A stretch of 36,844 nucleotides of DNA from Actinomycetota bacterium (GCA_963169245.1 CAUJEC010000048.1:1-36844); one strand, 5' to 3'; shown: positions 15,301 through 23,334, counted from the first letter of the stretch. The notes: a model not told the origin generated them from the letters alone. Program-made: numbers and translations.

Positions 15301-16137
15301 CTATTTCGAGGTGTTCTGGAACTTGCGGAATGACAGAGCCGAGAACACTGCGGTGAGGCCGAGCGCCCACAGGATCGACCACCACACGTCGTTGCCGACA
15401 GGATGACCGTTGTAGAGAGCACGTACAGCGTTGGTGACGATCGTGAAAGGATTCACCTCTGCGGCCTTTGCCAACCATCTGGGCATGGACTCAGTGGAGA
15501 CGAACGCTGAGGACACGAATGTCATCGGGAACATCCATATGAACCCGGCCGAGTTGGCTGCCTCGACCGACTTCACCGACAGTCCGATCCATGCCTGGAT
15601 CCAACTGAAGGCAAACGCGAAGGCCAGCAGGAGAAGGGTCGCCAGCAGCGAGTTGATGATTCCTCCCTCGAGTCGGAAACCGACGATCAGGCCAACGACC
15701 ATCATGATGACGAACGTGAACGCGTTACGCAGAAGATCGGACCAGGTGCGCCCAATGAGCACAGCCGGCTGATACATCGGCAGCGAACGGAGTCGATCAA
15801 TGAAGCCCTTCTGCATGTCCTCGGCGATACCGATCCCCGTGAATGCCGAGCCGAACACCACGGTCTGGGCAAAGATGCCGGGCACAACGAACTGCTGGTA
15901 CGTGCGGTAGCCGGGGATCTGGATAGCCCCACCGAAGACGTAGACGAACAGCACGACGAACATGATCGGTTGCAGCGCGGCGAACACGAGGAGGTCGGGG
16001 TTACGGATGGTCGCACGGAGGTGACGTGTCCCCTCCGCCCAGATGTCTCGCAACAACCAGATCGGACCGCGTGGAACCGAGTACGGTGCGCTTTCCGACT
16101 CACGACCGGAACCGGCCAAGGTGCCTGTTGCACTCAT
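15301..16137 (-). CDS. ABC-2 type exporter permease, DrrB family
   Basis: The protein has 278 residues, with six hydrophobic segments characteristic of ABC-2 permeases. An N-terminal amphipathic stretch (WLLRDIWAEGTRHLRATIRNPDLL) precedes the first segment (LQPIMFVVLFVYVFGG). The loop AEDMQKGFIDRLRSLPM is the EAA-like contact helix of DrrB proteins. SAGFIWMFPMTFVSSAFVSTESMP and NPFTIVTNAVRALYNG complete the family signature. It forms the membrane half of an exporter with the ATPase encoded just upstream, whose stop overlaps this start by 4 bp (16134-16137). Drug or lipid export is typical for the family; the substrate is unknown. Confidence 0.92.
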   Translation of the reverse strand: MSATGTLAGSGRESESAPYSVPRGPIWLLRDIWAEGTRHLRATIRNPDLLVFAALQPIMFVVLFVYVFGGAIQIPGYRTYQQFVVPGIFAQTVVFGSAFTGIGIAEDMQKGFIDRLRSLPMYQPAVLIGRTWSDLLRNAFTFVIMMVVGLIVGFRLEGGIINSLLATLLLLAFAFAFSWIQAWIGLSVKSVEAANSAGFIWMFPMTFVSSAFVSTESMPRWLAKAAEVNPFTIVTNAVRALYNGHPVGNDVWWSILWALGLTAVFSALSFRKFQNTSK

Positions 16138-17108
16138 TGTTCACCTCGCTGGTCGCCTGAGTCCTCGTCTGCCTCGGCCGGCTTGCCCGTCAGTTCAAAG
16201 AACACGTCATCGAGCGTTGGTCGACGAACGACCACATCCGCCACGTCGATTCCGACCGAGTCGAGTCGTCGGACTACCGCGGGCACGAGCCGGTCGGTCG
16301 TGGTGACGGGGATCGTCACCGTCAGAGCATCGACGTCGATGGACTCGTGGGTTCCATCGATCTGGAACTCGGAAAGTGCGGGAGTCACCCTGTCGAGTTG
16401 CGAAGCATCACTCAGGGTCACCTCGACTCGCTGACCACCGCTCTGCGCCTTGAGTTCGCCAGCTGTTCCCTCTGCGATAACAGTGCCATGGTCGATGACG
16501 ACGATTCGGTCCGCGAGTCGTTCCGCCTCTTCGAGGTACTGGGTGGTGAGCAGAGTGGTTGTTCCCTTGGCAACCAGATTCTCGATGACCTCCCACATCT
16601 CCTGACGACTTCGGGGGTCGAGCCCCGTGGTCGGCTCGTCGAGAAACAGCACCGACGGGCGGGCGATGAGGCTCATGGCGATGTCGAGGCGACGACGCAT
16701 ACCACCCGAATAGGTCTTGACCACCCGGTCGGCCGCCTGGTCGAGACGGAACTGATCGAGCAGTTCATGGGCTCGTTGCTCGGCAATGCTCTTACGCATG
16801 TGGAAGAAGCGACCGATCAACTGAAGGTTTTCAAACCCGGTGAGTCGCTCATCCACAGCGGCGTACTGACCAGTCAGCCCGATTCGTGCCCGTGCCTGAG
16901 CCGGATTGGCGATCACGTCGATCCCCTCGATCTCGGCCGTACCGGAATCGGGTTTCAACAATGTCGTCAGGATACGGACGGTGGTGGTCTTGCCGGCTCC
17001 ATTGGGTCCGAGGACACCGAGCACGGTGCCCGGCTCCACCTCGAAGCTCACACCTTTGAGCGCCTCGGTCTCACCGAAGCGCTTTTTCAGATCTTTGACC
17101 ACGACCAT
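16134..17108 (-). CDS. ABC exporter ATPase, DrrA family
   Basis: The protein has about 324 residues from ATG 17108. It has Walker [11 protein letters not shown]-loop region [18 protein letters not shown], signature [13 protein letters not shown], Walker [15 protein letters not shown]-loop, and H-loop region [17 protein letters not shown]. The C-terminal part carries the DrrA-type regulatory domain ending in [17 protein letters not shown]. It powers the DrrB-like permease downstream. The frame also permits ATG 17186 (26 extra residues, with GGTGGAT before it), but the family domain begins at [12 protein letters not shown], so the shorter form is chosen. A two-component system is divergent from it and could regulate it. 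Confidence 0.92.
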   Translation of the reverse strand: MVVVKDLKKRFGETEALKGVSFEVEPGTVLGVLGPNGAGKTTTVRILTTLLKPDSGTAEIEGIDVIANPAQARARIGLTGQYAAVDERLTGFENLQLIGRFFHMRKSIAEQRAHELLDQFRLDQAADRVVKTYSGGMRRRLDIAMSLIARPSVLFLDEPTTGLDPRSRQEMWEVIENLVAKGTTTLLTTQYLEEAERLADRIVVIDHGTVIAEGTAGELKAQSGGQRVEVTLSDASQLDRVTPALSEFQIDGTHESIDVDALTVTIPVTTTDRLVPAVVRRLDSVGIDVADVVVRRPTLDDVFFELTGKPAEADEDSGDQRGEQ

Positions 17109-17389
17109 GAGAGTTGCGCCCGTTCTCCAGATGGGAGCCAAATCACAGGCCCCCAGGGGATACCTCCGCTGATGGTCGGCGGTCATCCGGATCCACCACG
17201 ACAGAGGGATTCGGACATTAGCGGTACACCGATGTGCGGGGCCACCGATTTATCCTCGGTGCAGCCGGATCGATTGGCCGGGTCGGTCAACCTCGTAGGC
17301 GTAGTCACATCAGGGAGTCAGCTCTGACCTTGAGCCCAGTTCGAAGCAATCCACATTCCTCGCCACTGATCGACGCCGGCGGCAATCGC

Positions 17390-18520
17390 ATGGACGAACA
17401 GGCTCGCAGCCTGCTCGGAGTGGTTGCGGTGCTCCGGGCGGCGCTGATCATCTGGGCTTCGATCGTGGTTGTCATCGACATCACAGGAACCACAGACCTC
17501 AACAGTGCGCTCGCCGTCGGGGCGCTGTTCGGGCTCGCGTCCTGGAGTGCCATGTCGTTATGGATGGTGCGCTCACGACCCGTGGTTGCCACATCCGTTC
17601 CGTTCGTTGTCCTCGATGCCGTCATCGCAGCGACAACCATCGCGCTAGACCCGGTGATCTACCCCGGACCGCATCCGCAGAGCTTTGCCTCTGCCTGGCC
17701 GCTGTCAGGGGCGGTGGTCACCGGAATAGTCCTTGGCAGAAGAGCGGGTGCCATATCCGGCCTTGCAATTGGGGCAGCCGGTGCCATAAGCGTCGCGCTG
17801 GTCGAGGACGGTGGTCTCAATGGTCGACTGATGGGGGCTTTGGGAACGGTTGTGCTGATCGGAGTCGCCGGAGCATTGGCCGGTCTGGTTACATCGCGGC
17901 TTCGCGAAGCCGAACTCACACGTGCAAGGGCACAACTGCGTGAAGAGGTGTCGAGGACCCTCCATGACGGCGTGCTCCAGACTCTCGCTGTCATCCAGCG
18001 ACGCAGCAGCGACACCGAACTGATCGGGCTGGCCAGGGATCAGGAGGCAGAGTTACGGGACTTCATCAACTCGCCCGGCTCCTTTGGTGACGCCCGGTCC
18101 AGCCATGGTGACGAAATGGAGCAGATTCCACTCAGTGTGTCGCTGCGTCGTGCCATTCGAAGTACCGAACACAGACACGCCATCACATGTGACCTCGTCA
18201 TCGTCGATGAGCCTGAGCGGGTCGATCCGAGGATCGTCTCCGCTTTGACCGGTGCCGTTGCGGAGTCGATGACCAATGCCGCCAAGCACTCCGGGACACA
18301 GCGCGTGAGTGTTTTCGTGGATTGGGACGGAACCGAGTTGATGTGTGAGGTTCGTGACGTCGGCGTCGGGTTCGATCCGCAGAGCACAGAACGCGGCGTC
18401 GGTATCGACCGCTCGATCACGGCGCGAATGGAGGAGATTGGCGGAAGGGTCTCGATCGAGTCGAGCCCTGGTCATGGAACGCTGGTCATAATGTCGGTTC
18501 CGTTGGGCGCCGTAGGCTGA
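17390..18520 (+). CDS. NarL-type sensor histidine kinase
   Basis: The protein has 376 residues from ATG 17390. The N-terminal half has about six hydrophobic segments (residues 10-195) and no large extracellular domain, so it probably senses membrane or intramembrane signals. The HisKA_3 dimerisation segment EEVSRTLHDGVLQTLAVIQRR carries the phospho-acceptor His in LHDG. The HATPase domain shows the N-box AVAESMTNAAKHSG, G1 box VRDVGVGFDP and G2-like GVGIDRSITARMEEIGGRVSIESSPGHGT. The segment between HisKA_3 and HATPase is unusually short and polar. The frame opens at 17234, but the shorter start fits a membrane N-terminus. The response regulator begins 6 bp downstream. Confidence 0.88.
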   Translation: MDEQARSLLGVVAVLRAALIIWASIVVVIDITGTTDLNSALAVGALFGLASWSAMSLWMVRSRPVVATSVPFVVLDAVIAATTIALDPVIYPGPHPQSFASAWPLSGAVVTGIVLGRRAGAISGLAIGAAGAISVALVEDGGLNGRLMGALGTVVLIGVAGALAGLVTSRLREAELTRARAQLREEVSRTLHDGVLQTLAVIQRRSSDTELIGLARDQEAELRDFINSPGSFGDARSSHGDEMEQIPLSVSLRRAIRSTEHRHAITCDLVIVDEPERVDPRIVSALTGAVAESMTNAAKHSGTQRVSVFVDWDGTELMCEVRDVGVGFDPQSTERGVGIDRSITARMEEIGGRVSIESSPGHGTLVIMSVPLGAVG

Positions 18521-18526
18521 TCCCCG

Positions 18527-19264
18527 ATGGAACCACGCCTCCCGATTCGTGTCGTTGTCGCAGATGATCACCACATCTGGCGTTCTGGTTTGAAAGCCGA
18601 TCTTGGAGAGGGATTCGAGGTGGTCGGCGAGGCCGAAGACGCATCATCGGCAATTGAGATGATCGACCTCCATACTCCCGACCTCGCCCTGATCGACCTG
18701 CACATGCCAGACGGTGGCGGACTCCGCGTGGTGCGCGAGCGGGCGACGTCCACAGCGATAGTGATCATCACGGTCTCTGAAGCCGAACGGGATCTGCTCG
18801 ACGCCGTGGCCGCCGGTGCGGTCGGCTATATGGTCAAGTCGACTCGTCCCGAGGATCTGCGAGCCGCCCTCCGCCTTGCCGCTGCCGGTGAACCGGTCTT
18901 CTCTCCCCAACTCGCGGCTCTGGTGCTCTCGGAGTTCAGGCGCATGGCCAGGTCCGGCGCTACTGCCCTGATCGACGGTAGCGCTGTGTCCGATAGCGGC
19001 TCTGGAGTCGAGCGCGGCCCCGGCCGAGCCGGATCCTTGGGAGATGGTGGTGGTACTTCGCTGGTGGGGACAACGGCGCTCACATCGCGTGAGCGTGAGG
19101 TGCTCGGTCTGGTCGCCCGCGGCCACAGCTACGGGGAGGTGGCAGAGCAGCTCTTCATCTCACCCAAAACAGTCGAGAACCATGTTCGGAACATTCTCGC
19201 CAAGTTGCATCTGACCCGGCGACATGAGCTGATCCGCTGGGCTGTCGACCGCGGCATCACCTGA
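18527..19264 (+). CDS. NarL/FixJ-family response regulator
   Basis: The protein has 245 residues. The receiver domain (about 7-125) has acidic residues ADDHH, phospho-acceptor Asp in LALIDLHMPDGGG, Thr in VIITVSE and Lys in GYMVKS. A Gly/Ser-rich linker of about 45 residues follows. The LuxR-type helix-turn-helix (TSREREVLGLVARGHSYGEVAEQLFISPKTVENHVRNI) occupies the last 65 residues. It is phosphorylated by the kinase encoded immediately upstream in the same operon. Targets are unknown; the divergent DrrAB-type exporter is the natural candidate. The unusually long linker separates the two domains more than in NarL itself. Confidence 0.93.
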   Translation: MEPRLPIRVVVADDHHIWRSGLKADLGEGFEVVGEAEDASSAIEMIDLHTPDLALIDLHMPDGGGLRVVRERATSTAIVIITVSEAERDLLDAVAAGAVGYMVKSTRPEDLRAALRLAAAGEPVFSPQLAALVLSEFRRMARSGATALIDGSAVSDSGSGVERGPGRAGSLGDGGGTSLVGTTALTSREREVLGLVARGHSYGEVAEQLFISPKTVENHVRNILAKLHLTRRHELIRWAVDRGIT

Positions 19265-19296
19265 ACCCGGCTCGTCGGGGCTCTCAGCCGACCCTT

Positions 19297-19378
19297 TCAG
19301 GCGCGCTCGCGTGTGTCGCGCAACAGAACCTCCTGCGCAACAGTCGCCAGGTGCACCCCTTCCAGACTGAACACGTGA
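19297..19378. repeat. Left 82-bp direct repeat: detached copy of the thioesterase 3' end
   Basis: It matches 20686-20767 at 80 of 82 positions. Read on the minus strand it encodes the last 26 residues and stop of the acyl-CoA thioesterase, in frame. Both mismatches are at synonymous third positions. It starts 32 bp after the response-regulator stop and has no start of its own, so it is a gene-end remnant or attachment-site half. Confidence 0.93.
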
Positions 19379-19385
19379 GCGCTTT

Positions 19386-19412
19386 ATTCGATAACTACGT
19401 TTCATTCGATAA
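19386..19412. promoter_or_regulatory. Paired ATTCGATAA sites, candidate antitoxin operator
   Basis: ATTCGATAA occurs at 19386-19394 and again at 19404-19412, 18 bp apart and therefore on nearly the same face of the helix. The pair directly precedes the -35 box of the cassette promoter. Autorepression by the antitoxin is a reasonable inference. Confidence 0.5.
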
Positions 19413-19441
19413 TTGCGGTTTGTTCGTTTGATTTCTAGAAT
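19413..19441 (+). promoter_or_regulatory. Sigma-70-type promoter of the toxin-antitoxin operon
   Basis: The -35 box TTGCGG (19413-19418) and -10 box TAGAAT (19436-19441) are separated by 17 bp. The predicted RNA begins near 19448, giving a leader of about 40 nt before ATG 19487. Confidence 0.65.
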
Positions 19442-19486
19442 GGCGTCAGAGGTCCAACAGGGGCTCAAGTCAGGGAACGAACAGCG

Positions 19487-19999
19487 ATGGCCATAACGAT
19501 CGAAGAGCTTGAAGGGGTGGTGTTGCCCCCGCGGGACCTAACCACAACGCGACAACTTGACCAGCTTCTCCACGAGAGTGACGCCGCAGTGCTGCGCGAC
19601 CCAGATGGTCGAGAGGTGCCAATTCCTCCCGAGGTATACCAGGTGCTCCTAACCGTTGCTGATGCCATGAGCCGGGGCCAGGCGATCGCGGTTCTGCCCA
19701 GGAATCAGCGGCTCACCACCAGTGAAGCTGCTGAGTTCATTGGCGTCAGTCGACCGACACTGATCCGGATCCTTGACGAGGGTCGACTCGCCTACGAACG
19801 GCCTAACCGCCACCGACGAATCCTGCTCACCGACCTAATTGACTTCATGGAGCAAAGGCGCATGGTGCGACGCGAGCTCCTCTCTGAGATGACCGACGAC
19901 GCAGCCGAAGCCGGCCTATATGAGACGGTTCCCTCGGCTGAAGAGTTGAGAGAAGTCTCCAAGCGAGCACGTAAGGCGGCAACCAGGCATAACACCTGA
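19487..19999 (+). CDS. Antitoxin with excisionase/MerR-type helix-turn-helix
   Basis: This 170-residue protein has a central DNA-binding segment at about residues 75-118 (RLTTSEAAEFIGVSRPTLIR, then a wing with RPNRHRRILLTDLIDFMEQRR). It is typical of excisionase-family proteins that pair with PIN toxins in Actinobacteria. The N-terminal 70 residues are a helical region, and the C-terminal 40 residues probably wrap the toxin. It is the first gene of the pair; its stop is 1 bp before the toxin start. AGGG lies 13 nt before the ATG, a weak site. It would bind its own promoter, where two ATTCGATAA repeats flank the -35 box. Codon choice (AGT, CTT, ATA more frequent) looks different from its neighbours. 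Confidence 0.8.
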   Translation: MAITIEELEGVVLPPRDLTTTRQLDQLLHESDAAVLRDPDGREVPIPPEVYQVLLTVADAMSRGQAIAVLPRNQRLTTSEAAEFIGVSRPTLIRILDEGRLAYERPNRHRRILLTDLIDFMEQRRMVRRELLSEMTDDAAEAGLYETVPSAEELREVSKRARKAATRHNT

Positions 20000-20000
20000 G

Positions 20001-20582
20001 ATGGAGTCCTTAAGTGTCGTACTCGACGCGTGCGTGCTCGTACCTGCCGTCAGCACTGACACGTTGCTTCGACTAGCCGAACGCGGGCTCTACCGACCCC
20101 ACTGGTCTGAACTGATCCTCGCAGAGACCCGGTGGGCCCTCCTTGAGATCCATGACGGCATGGAGGACGAGCAGATTGACCGTCGCTTCAACCATATGAA
20201 CCTAGCGTTCGAAGATGCACTCGTAACCGACTGGGAGTCTCTTGAGGGCGTAGTGGTCCTGCCGGATCCCGACGACCGACATATCGTCGCTGCGGCGATG
20301 AAGTGCGGAGCGGATGCGATAGTCACGGCAAATGTGGATGACTTTCCCTATGACGAACTCAATCGTTTCGGGATTGGGGTCCAGAGTCTTGATGACTTTC
20401 TTCTTGACCTATTGGACCTGGCACCTGAGATGGTCGTCGCAGCGATCAGCGAACAAGCGAGGGACACGCGTCGACCCCATCTGAGTTCCGATGAAGTGCT
20501 CAATGGCCTCAGACGAGTCGGGGCGCCGGATTTCGCCGTACTCGTAGAGCAACTGCTGAGCCCCAAGGATCACAACTCGTAA
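20001..20582 (+). CDS. PIN-domain ribonuclease toxin
   Basis: The protein has 193 residues. Acidic residues of a PIN active site are in place: D9 in VVLDACVLVP, E42 in LAETRWALLE, the DPDDRH cluster at D89-D92, and D113/D114 in IVTANVDDFP. PIN toxins cleave RNA with bound magnesium. The VLVPAVSTDTLLRLAERGLY start matches the PIN_3-like group that pairs with excisionase-type antitoxins. The C-terminal 60 residues are helical and may contact the antitoxin. ATG 20001 follows the antitoxin TGA by one base, so its translation is probably coupled. There is no sign of truncation, so the toxin should be active. Confidence 0.85.
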   Translation: MESLSVVLDACVLVPAVSTDTLLRLAERGLYRPHWSELILAETRWALLEIHDGMEDEQIDRRFNHMNLAFEDALVTDWESLEGVVVLPDPDDRHIVAAAMKCGADAIVTANVDDFPYDELNRFGIGVQSLDDFLLDLLDLAPEMVVAAISEQARDTRRPHLSSDEVLNGLRRVGAPDFAVLVEQLLSPKDHNS

Positions 20583-20685
20583 CGGCCCAGGAAGCTTTTC
20601 ACCCACGACGCCACCGAAAGCTACGCCGACCGACGCTCAGAACAGCCCATGAATCCGACGTCGTGCGGGTTCACAGCCGGGCAGG

Positions 20686-20767
20686 TCAGGCACGCTCGCG
20701 TGTGTCGCGCAACAGAACCTCCTGTGCAACAGTCGCCAGGTGCACCCCTTCCAGACTGAACACGTGA
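20686..20767. repeat. Right 82-bp direct repeat at the end of the thioesterase gene
   Basis: The repeat starts on the stop codon of the thioesterase (20686-20688 on the minus strand) and covers its last 26 codons. It pairs with 19297-19378 in the same orientation, with two synonymous differences. Confidence 0.93.
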
Positions 20768-21510
20768 CCTATTGCAAGTCCCCTGGCGCCGACGAATGTG
20801 TGACAGGTGAAGTCATGTAGCTGCCACTCATCAGCACGGAACGGTCGATGGAACCAGATCGTGTGATCCAGACTCGCGGTGAAGAGCACCTTGTGAAGCA
20901 CCTCCATCGGCTCGCGACTCACCGGATGTGCACGAGCGACGGCGTCAGTGGGCAGGTCATCGGAGAGATAGGCGAGACCACCAGCATGAAGGGGCCCGTC
21001 GGGAGGAAGCTCCTGTGACACCTTCAACCATGCTGCCGCTCGACCAGCGCCATCCCGCCGGTCACTGCGTATAGCTGCCGGTGGCACGAAGGCTCGTTCG
21101 AAGACCGGGCTCCAACTGTCCTGATCCAATTCGTCGGGGCGTGGGACGTCGAGCGGTAGAGAGACCGTCTCCACATCGGCTGACTCCTCGGGACGCTGGA
21201 AGCTGGCCTCGAGGTTGAGGATCGCACCGATCGGCTGGCGCGCTATGACCCTGCGGGTGGCGAAGGAACGACCATTGCGAATCCTGTCGACCTCATAGCG
21301 AACCGGTTCGTCATGATTTCCACGCCGTATGAAATAGGCACGAAGTGAGTGGACATGAAGGTCCGGGTAATCGATGGTTGCTGTCGCCGCGCTCAGGGCC
21401 TGAGCGACTATCTGGCCTCCGTAGAGGCCACCCCACGGGTAGTGAGGACCGATTCCAACGAAGGTGTCGGGTCCATGATCGGCGAGCTCGAGAATCGTCT
21501 TCAGGTCCAC
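20686..21510 (-). CDS. tesB: Acyl-CoA thioesterase II
   Basis: This 274-residue protein is a double hotdog thioesterase. The N-terminal hotdog has GGLYGGQIVAQALSAA and VHSLRAYFIRRGNHDEPVRYEVDRIRNGRSFATRRV. The C-terminal hotdog has LDHTIWFHRPFRADEWQLHDFTCHTFVGARGLAIGHVFSLEG and the conserved end ATVAQEVLLR. The enzyme hydrolyses acyl-CoA to free fatty acid and CoA. The start is GTG 21510, with GGAG 5 nt upstream. Its 3' end is intact, but the 82-bp right repeat shows that the terminal 26 codons may have been delivered by the adjacent toxin-antitoxin insertion. Confidence 0.92.
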   Translation of the reverse strand: MDLKTILELADHGPDTFVGIGPHYPWGGLYGGQIVAQALSAATATIDYPDLHVHSLRAYFIRRGNHDEPVRYEVDRIRNGRSFATRRVIARQPIGAILNLEASFQRPEESADVETVSLPLDVPRPDELDQDSWSPVFERAFVPPAAIRSDRRDGAGRAAAWLKVSQELPPDGPLHAGGLAYLSDDLPTDAVARAHPVSREPMEVLHKVLFTASLDHTIWFHRPFRADEWQLHDFTCHTFVGARGLAIGHVFSLEGVHLATVAQEVLLRDTRERA

Positions 21511-21593
21511 ATCTTCTCCGCAGGCATCGTGATCATCTCAACGGATCTTGTCATCATTTAGTCCCTGAGGTTGCCAGGACCGAGACTGGAGCC

Positions 21594-22394
21594 ATGAATG
21601 ACGCGATATCGGAGTCCACAAGCGCTGGTCCATCGCCCCTGTTGGATCAGGCAGTGTCCTGGGCCCGGAGCGCCGGAGCGCTGACACTTGAATGGTTCAA
21701 TAATCCATCGCTCGAGATCGACTCCAAGTCGGACGGTTCGCCGGTGACCCAGGCGGACAAGGCTGCTGAGCGCCATCTGCGTGAACTGATCTCGCAGGCG
21801 TACCCAGATGACACGATCGAGGGTGAGGAGGAGGAGACCGTCGTAGGCACATCCGATCGACGATGGCTGATCGACCCGATCGACGGGACCAAGGCCTTTG
21901 CCCACGGAGTCGGGACCTATTCCAACCTTCTCTACGCGGAGGACAGCCAAGGTCCACTACTCGGGGTCATCAACCTGCCGGCCCTCGGTGAGACCGTCTA
22001 TGCCGAACGCGGCAAAGGTTGTTTCCTCAATGGACGTCGTGTGAGCGTGTCCTCGGCGACAGAGCCAAGCGAGTCGTATCTTTCGTGTACCGGGTTCTAC
22101 ATGTGGAGCCCGGAGATGTTCAACCGGGTGACCAGATCCGGTTACAGGCTCAGGACCTGGGGCGACGCGTACGGTTACGCGCTCGTCGCGAGTGGTCGGA
22201 TCGACGCGATGTTCGATCCGATACTTGCCAAATGGGACATCATGGCCCCAGCCATCATCGTCACCGAGGCCGGTGGTGTGATCACCCGACGGAGTGGAGG
22301 TCCCGCACTCGAACCGGACAGTGACGGCTACTACTCGGCTATCGCATCCAATGGCCTCGCGCACGATCGACTGATCGACTTGCTCGCCGACTGA
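21594..22394 (+). CDS. hisN: Inositol-monophosphatase-family phosphatase, probably histidinol-phosphatase HisN
   Basis: The protein has 266 residues. The family metal-binding motifs are GEEEE (Glu) and WLIDPIDGTKAFAHG (DPIDGT), with WDIMAPAIIVTEAGG supplying the third aspartate. The TWGDAYGYALVASGRIDAMFDP segment resembles HisN of Actinobacteria more than classical inositol phosphatases or CysQ. HisN removes phosphate from histidinol phosphate in histidine biosynthesis. The histidine operon is not here, so inositol or other phosphates remain possible. The start is ATG 21594, with GGAG close before it; the frame opens at 21345 inside the divergent gene and is not used. Confidence 0.8.
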   Translation: MNDAISESTSAGPSPLLDQAVSWARSAGALTLEWFNNPSLEIDSKSDGSPVTQADKAAERHLRELISQAYPDDTIEGEEEETVVGTSDRRWLIDPIDGTKAFAHGVGTYSNLLYAEDSQGPLLGVINLPALGETVYAERGKGCFLNGRRVSVSSATEPSESYLSCTGFYMWSPEMFNRVTRSGYRLRTWGDAYGYALVASGRIDAMFDPILAKWDIMAPAIIVTEAGGVITRRSGGPALEPDSDGYYSAIASNGLAHDRLIDLLAD

Positions 22395-22399
22395 TCATG

Positions 22400-22455
22400 G
22401 CGGTGTCACGTCACTGTGGTGACACCGCTGGGGTGTCACGGCTGGGGTGTCAGTG
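22400..22455. terminator. Hairpin between convergent genes with reiterated GGTGTCA
   Basis: GCGGTGTCAC (22400-22409) pairs perfectly with GTGACACCGC (22419-22428), giving a 10-bp stem with a 9-nt loop. Two more copies of CTGGGGTGTCA follow (22428-22455), so the downstream arm could pair with any of three GGTGTCA copies. There is no T-run, and it overlaps the end of the converging ATPase gene. Confidence 0.6.
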
Positions 22456-23334
22456 AAGGTGGCCGTGTTCTTCGTGATGATGATGTACGTCGTGGTGATG
22501 CGCGTCGTCGATCACCCCATGTGAATGCGAACCCGCACCTATGAGTTGCGCCTTGTAAGCGCGGGCCAGGTTCTCATCGGCAAGAGCATGGGTCGGTGAT
22601 CCCGCAGCGATGAGACGACCCGCTAGGAGCACGACCTGATCGGCGAGGTGAGCCTCGCTCATGTCATGCGTGCTGAAGATGACAGTTCGGCCTGCCCCTG
22701 CCTCCTCCTTGATGATCGAAATGATGCGGTCCCGTGCCATTGGATCAAGTCCGGTCATGGGCTCATCGAGCATCAACAGATCCGACTGGGAGGCGAGTCC
22801 CTGGGCAACGAGGACCCGCTGGCGTTGACCACCGGAGAGCTCCTGTAGCTGACGGGCGACGAGATCATCGAGTCCAAGACGTGAGATGGACCGCGAGACG
22901 ATCTCCTTGCCGTCATTACCGATCCGACCAATCAGACCGGAGTGTCGGTAGCGGCCCATCCTGACCACTTCACGGACTGTGAGCGGCAGATGAGCGGGCA
23001 CATGGGTGGCCTGAAACACATATGCGACTGGCACTTCACCTGGTAAGTGGCCAAATACCTCGATGCGACCCGTCCGCGGCCGATGAAGCCCGGCGATGGC
23101 ATTCATGAGCGTCGACTTGCCGCTTCCGTTAGGCCCTATGAGTGCGACTGTCTGTCCGGGTTCGATGCGAATCGAGACGTCTCCGAGTGCCACTCGATCT
23201 CCGTGTACGAGCGAGAGCCCCTCAGTGAGTACCGCCGGAACCGGGGGCATCGATTGAGCATCGCTCGGCTCGCCCGGTGCTGCCGTTTTTGCTGCGCTCA
23301 CTGGATGATCGTATTCGTGGGCGCTGCTCGTCAT
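22450..23334 (-). CDS. ABC transporter ATPase, zinc/manganese-type, with His-rich tail
   Basis: The protein has 294 residues from ATG 23334. It has Walker A GPNGSGKST, Q-loop AYVFQATHVPAHLPLTVREVV, signature ELSGGQRQRVLVAQ, Walker B DLLMLDEPMTGLD and H-loop FSTHDMSEA. The LTVREVVRMGRYRH region is typical of metal-type ATPases such as ZnuC and MntB. The last 25 residues are very His-rich (AHHHDVHHHHEEHGHLH), a likely metal-binding tail. It should power import of zinc or manganese, but no permease or binding protein lies in the window. The first 40 residues are poorly structured; ATG 23334 is the earliest sensible start but has no good ribosome site. Confidence 0.82.
   Translation of the reverse strand: MTSSAHEYDHPVSAAKTAAPGEPSDAQSMPPVPAVLTEGLSLVHGDRVALGDVSIRIEPGQTVALIGPNGSGKSTLMNAIAGLHRPRTGRIEVFGHLPGEVPVAYVFQATHVPAHLPLTVREVVRMGRYRHSGLIGRIGNDGKEIVSRSISRLGLDDLVARQLQELSGGQRQRVLVAQGLASQSDLLMLDEPMTGLDPMARDRIISIIKEEAGAGRTVIFSTHDMSEAHLADQVVLLAGRLIAAGSPTHALADENLARAYKAQLIGAGSHSHGVIDDAHHHDVHHHHEEHGHLH

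Larger units (their letters stand above)
19297..20685. mobile_element. Putative gene-end insertion carrying a toxin-antitoxin pair
   Basis: The unit of 1,389 bp consists of one copy of the 82-bp repeat plus 1,307 bp of unique DNA that holds only an antitoxin and a PIN toxin gene. Its AT-rich control region (19379-19440) differs from the surrounding DNA. The repeat ends exactly at the thioesterase stop codon, as for elements that insert at a gene end and supply a replacement end. There is no integrase, transposase or terminal inverted repeat, so the mechanism is unknown: helper-driven site-specific insertion, or recombination with foreign DNA. Confidence 0.6.

Noticed and set aside
16347-17327. 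A 326-codon plus-strand frame opposite the ABC ATPase.
   Set aside because: It shows no recognisable motif and coincides fully with a gene whose Walker and signature motifs are intact.
19487-19999. The excisionase-like protein considered as the excisionase of an integrative element.
   Set aside because: It lies 1 bp before a PIN toxin gene and has an autoregulatory-type promoter, so antitoxin is the better call. A dual role cannot be excluded.
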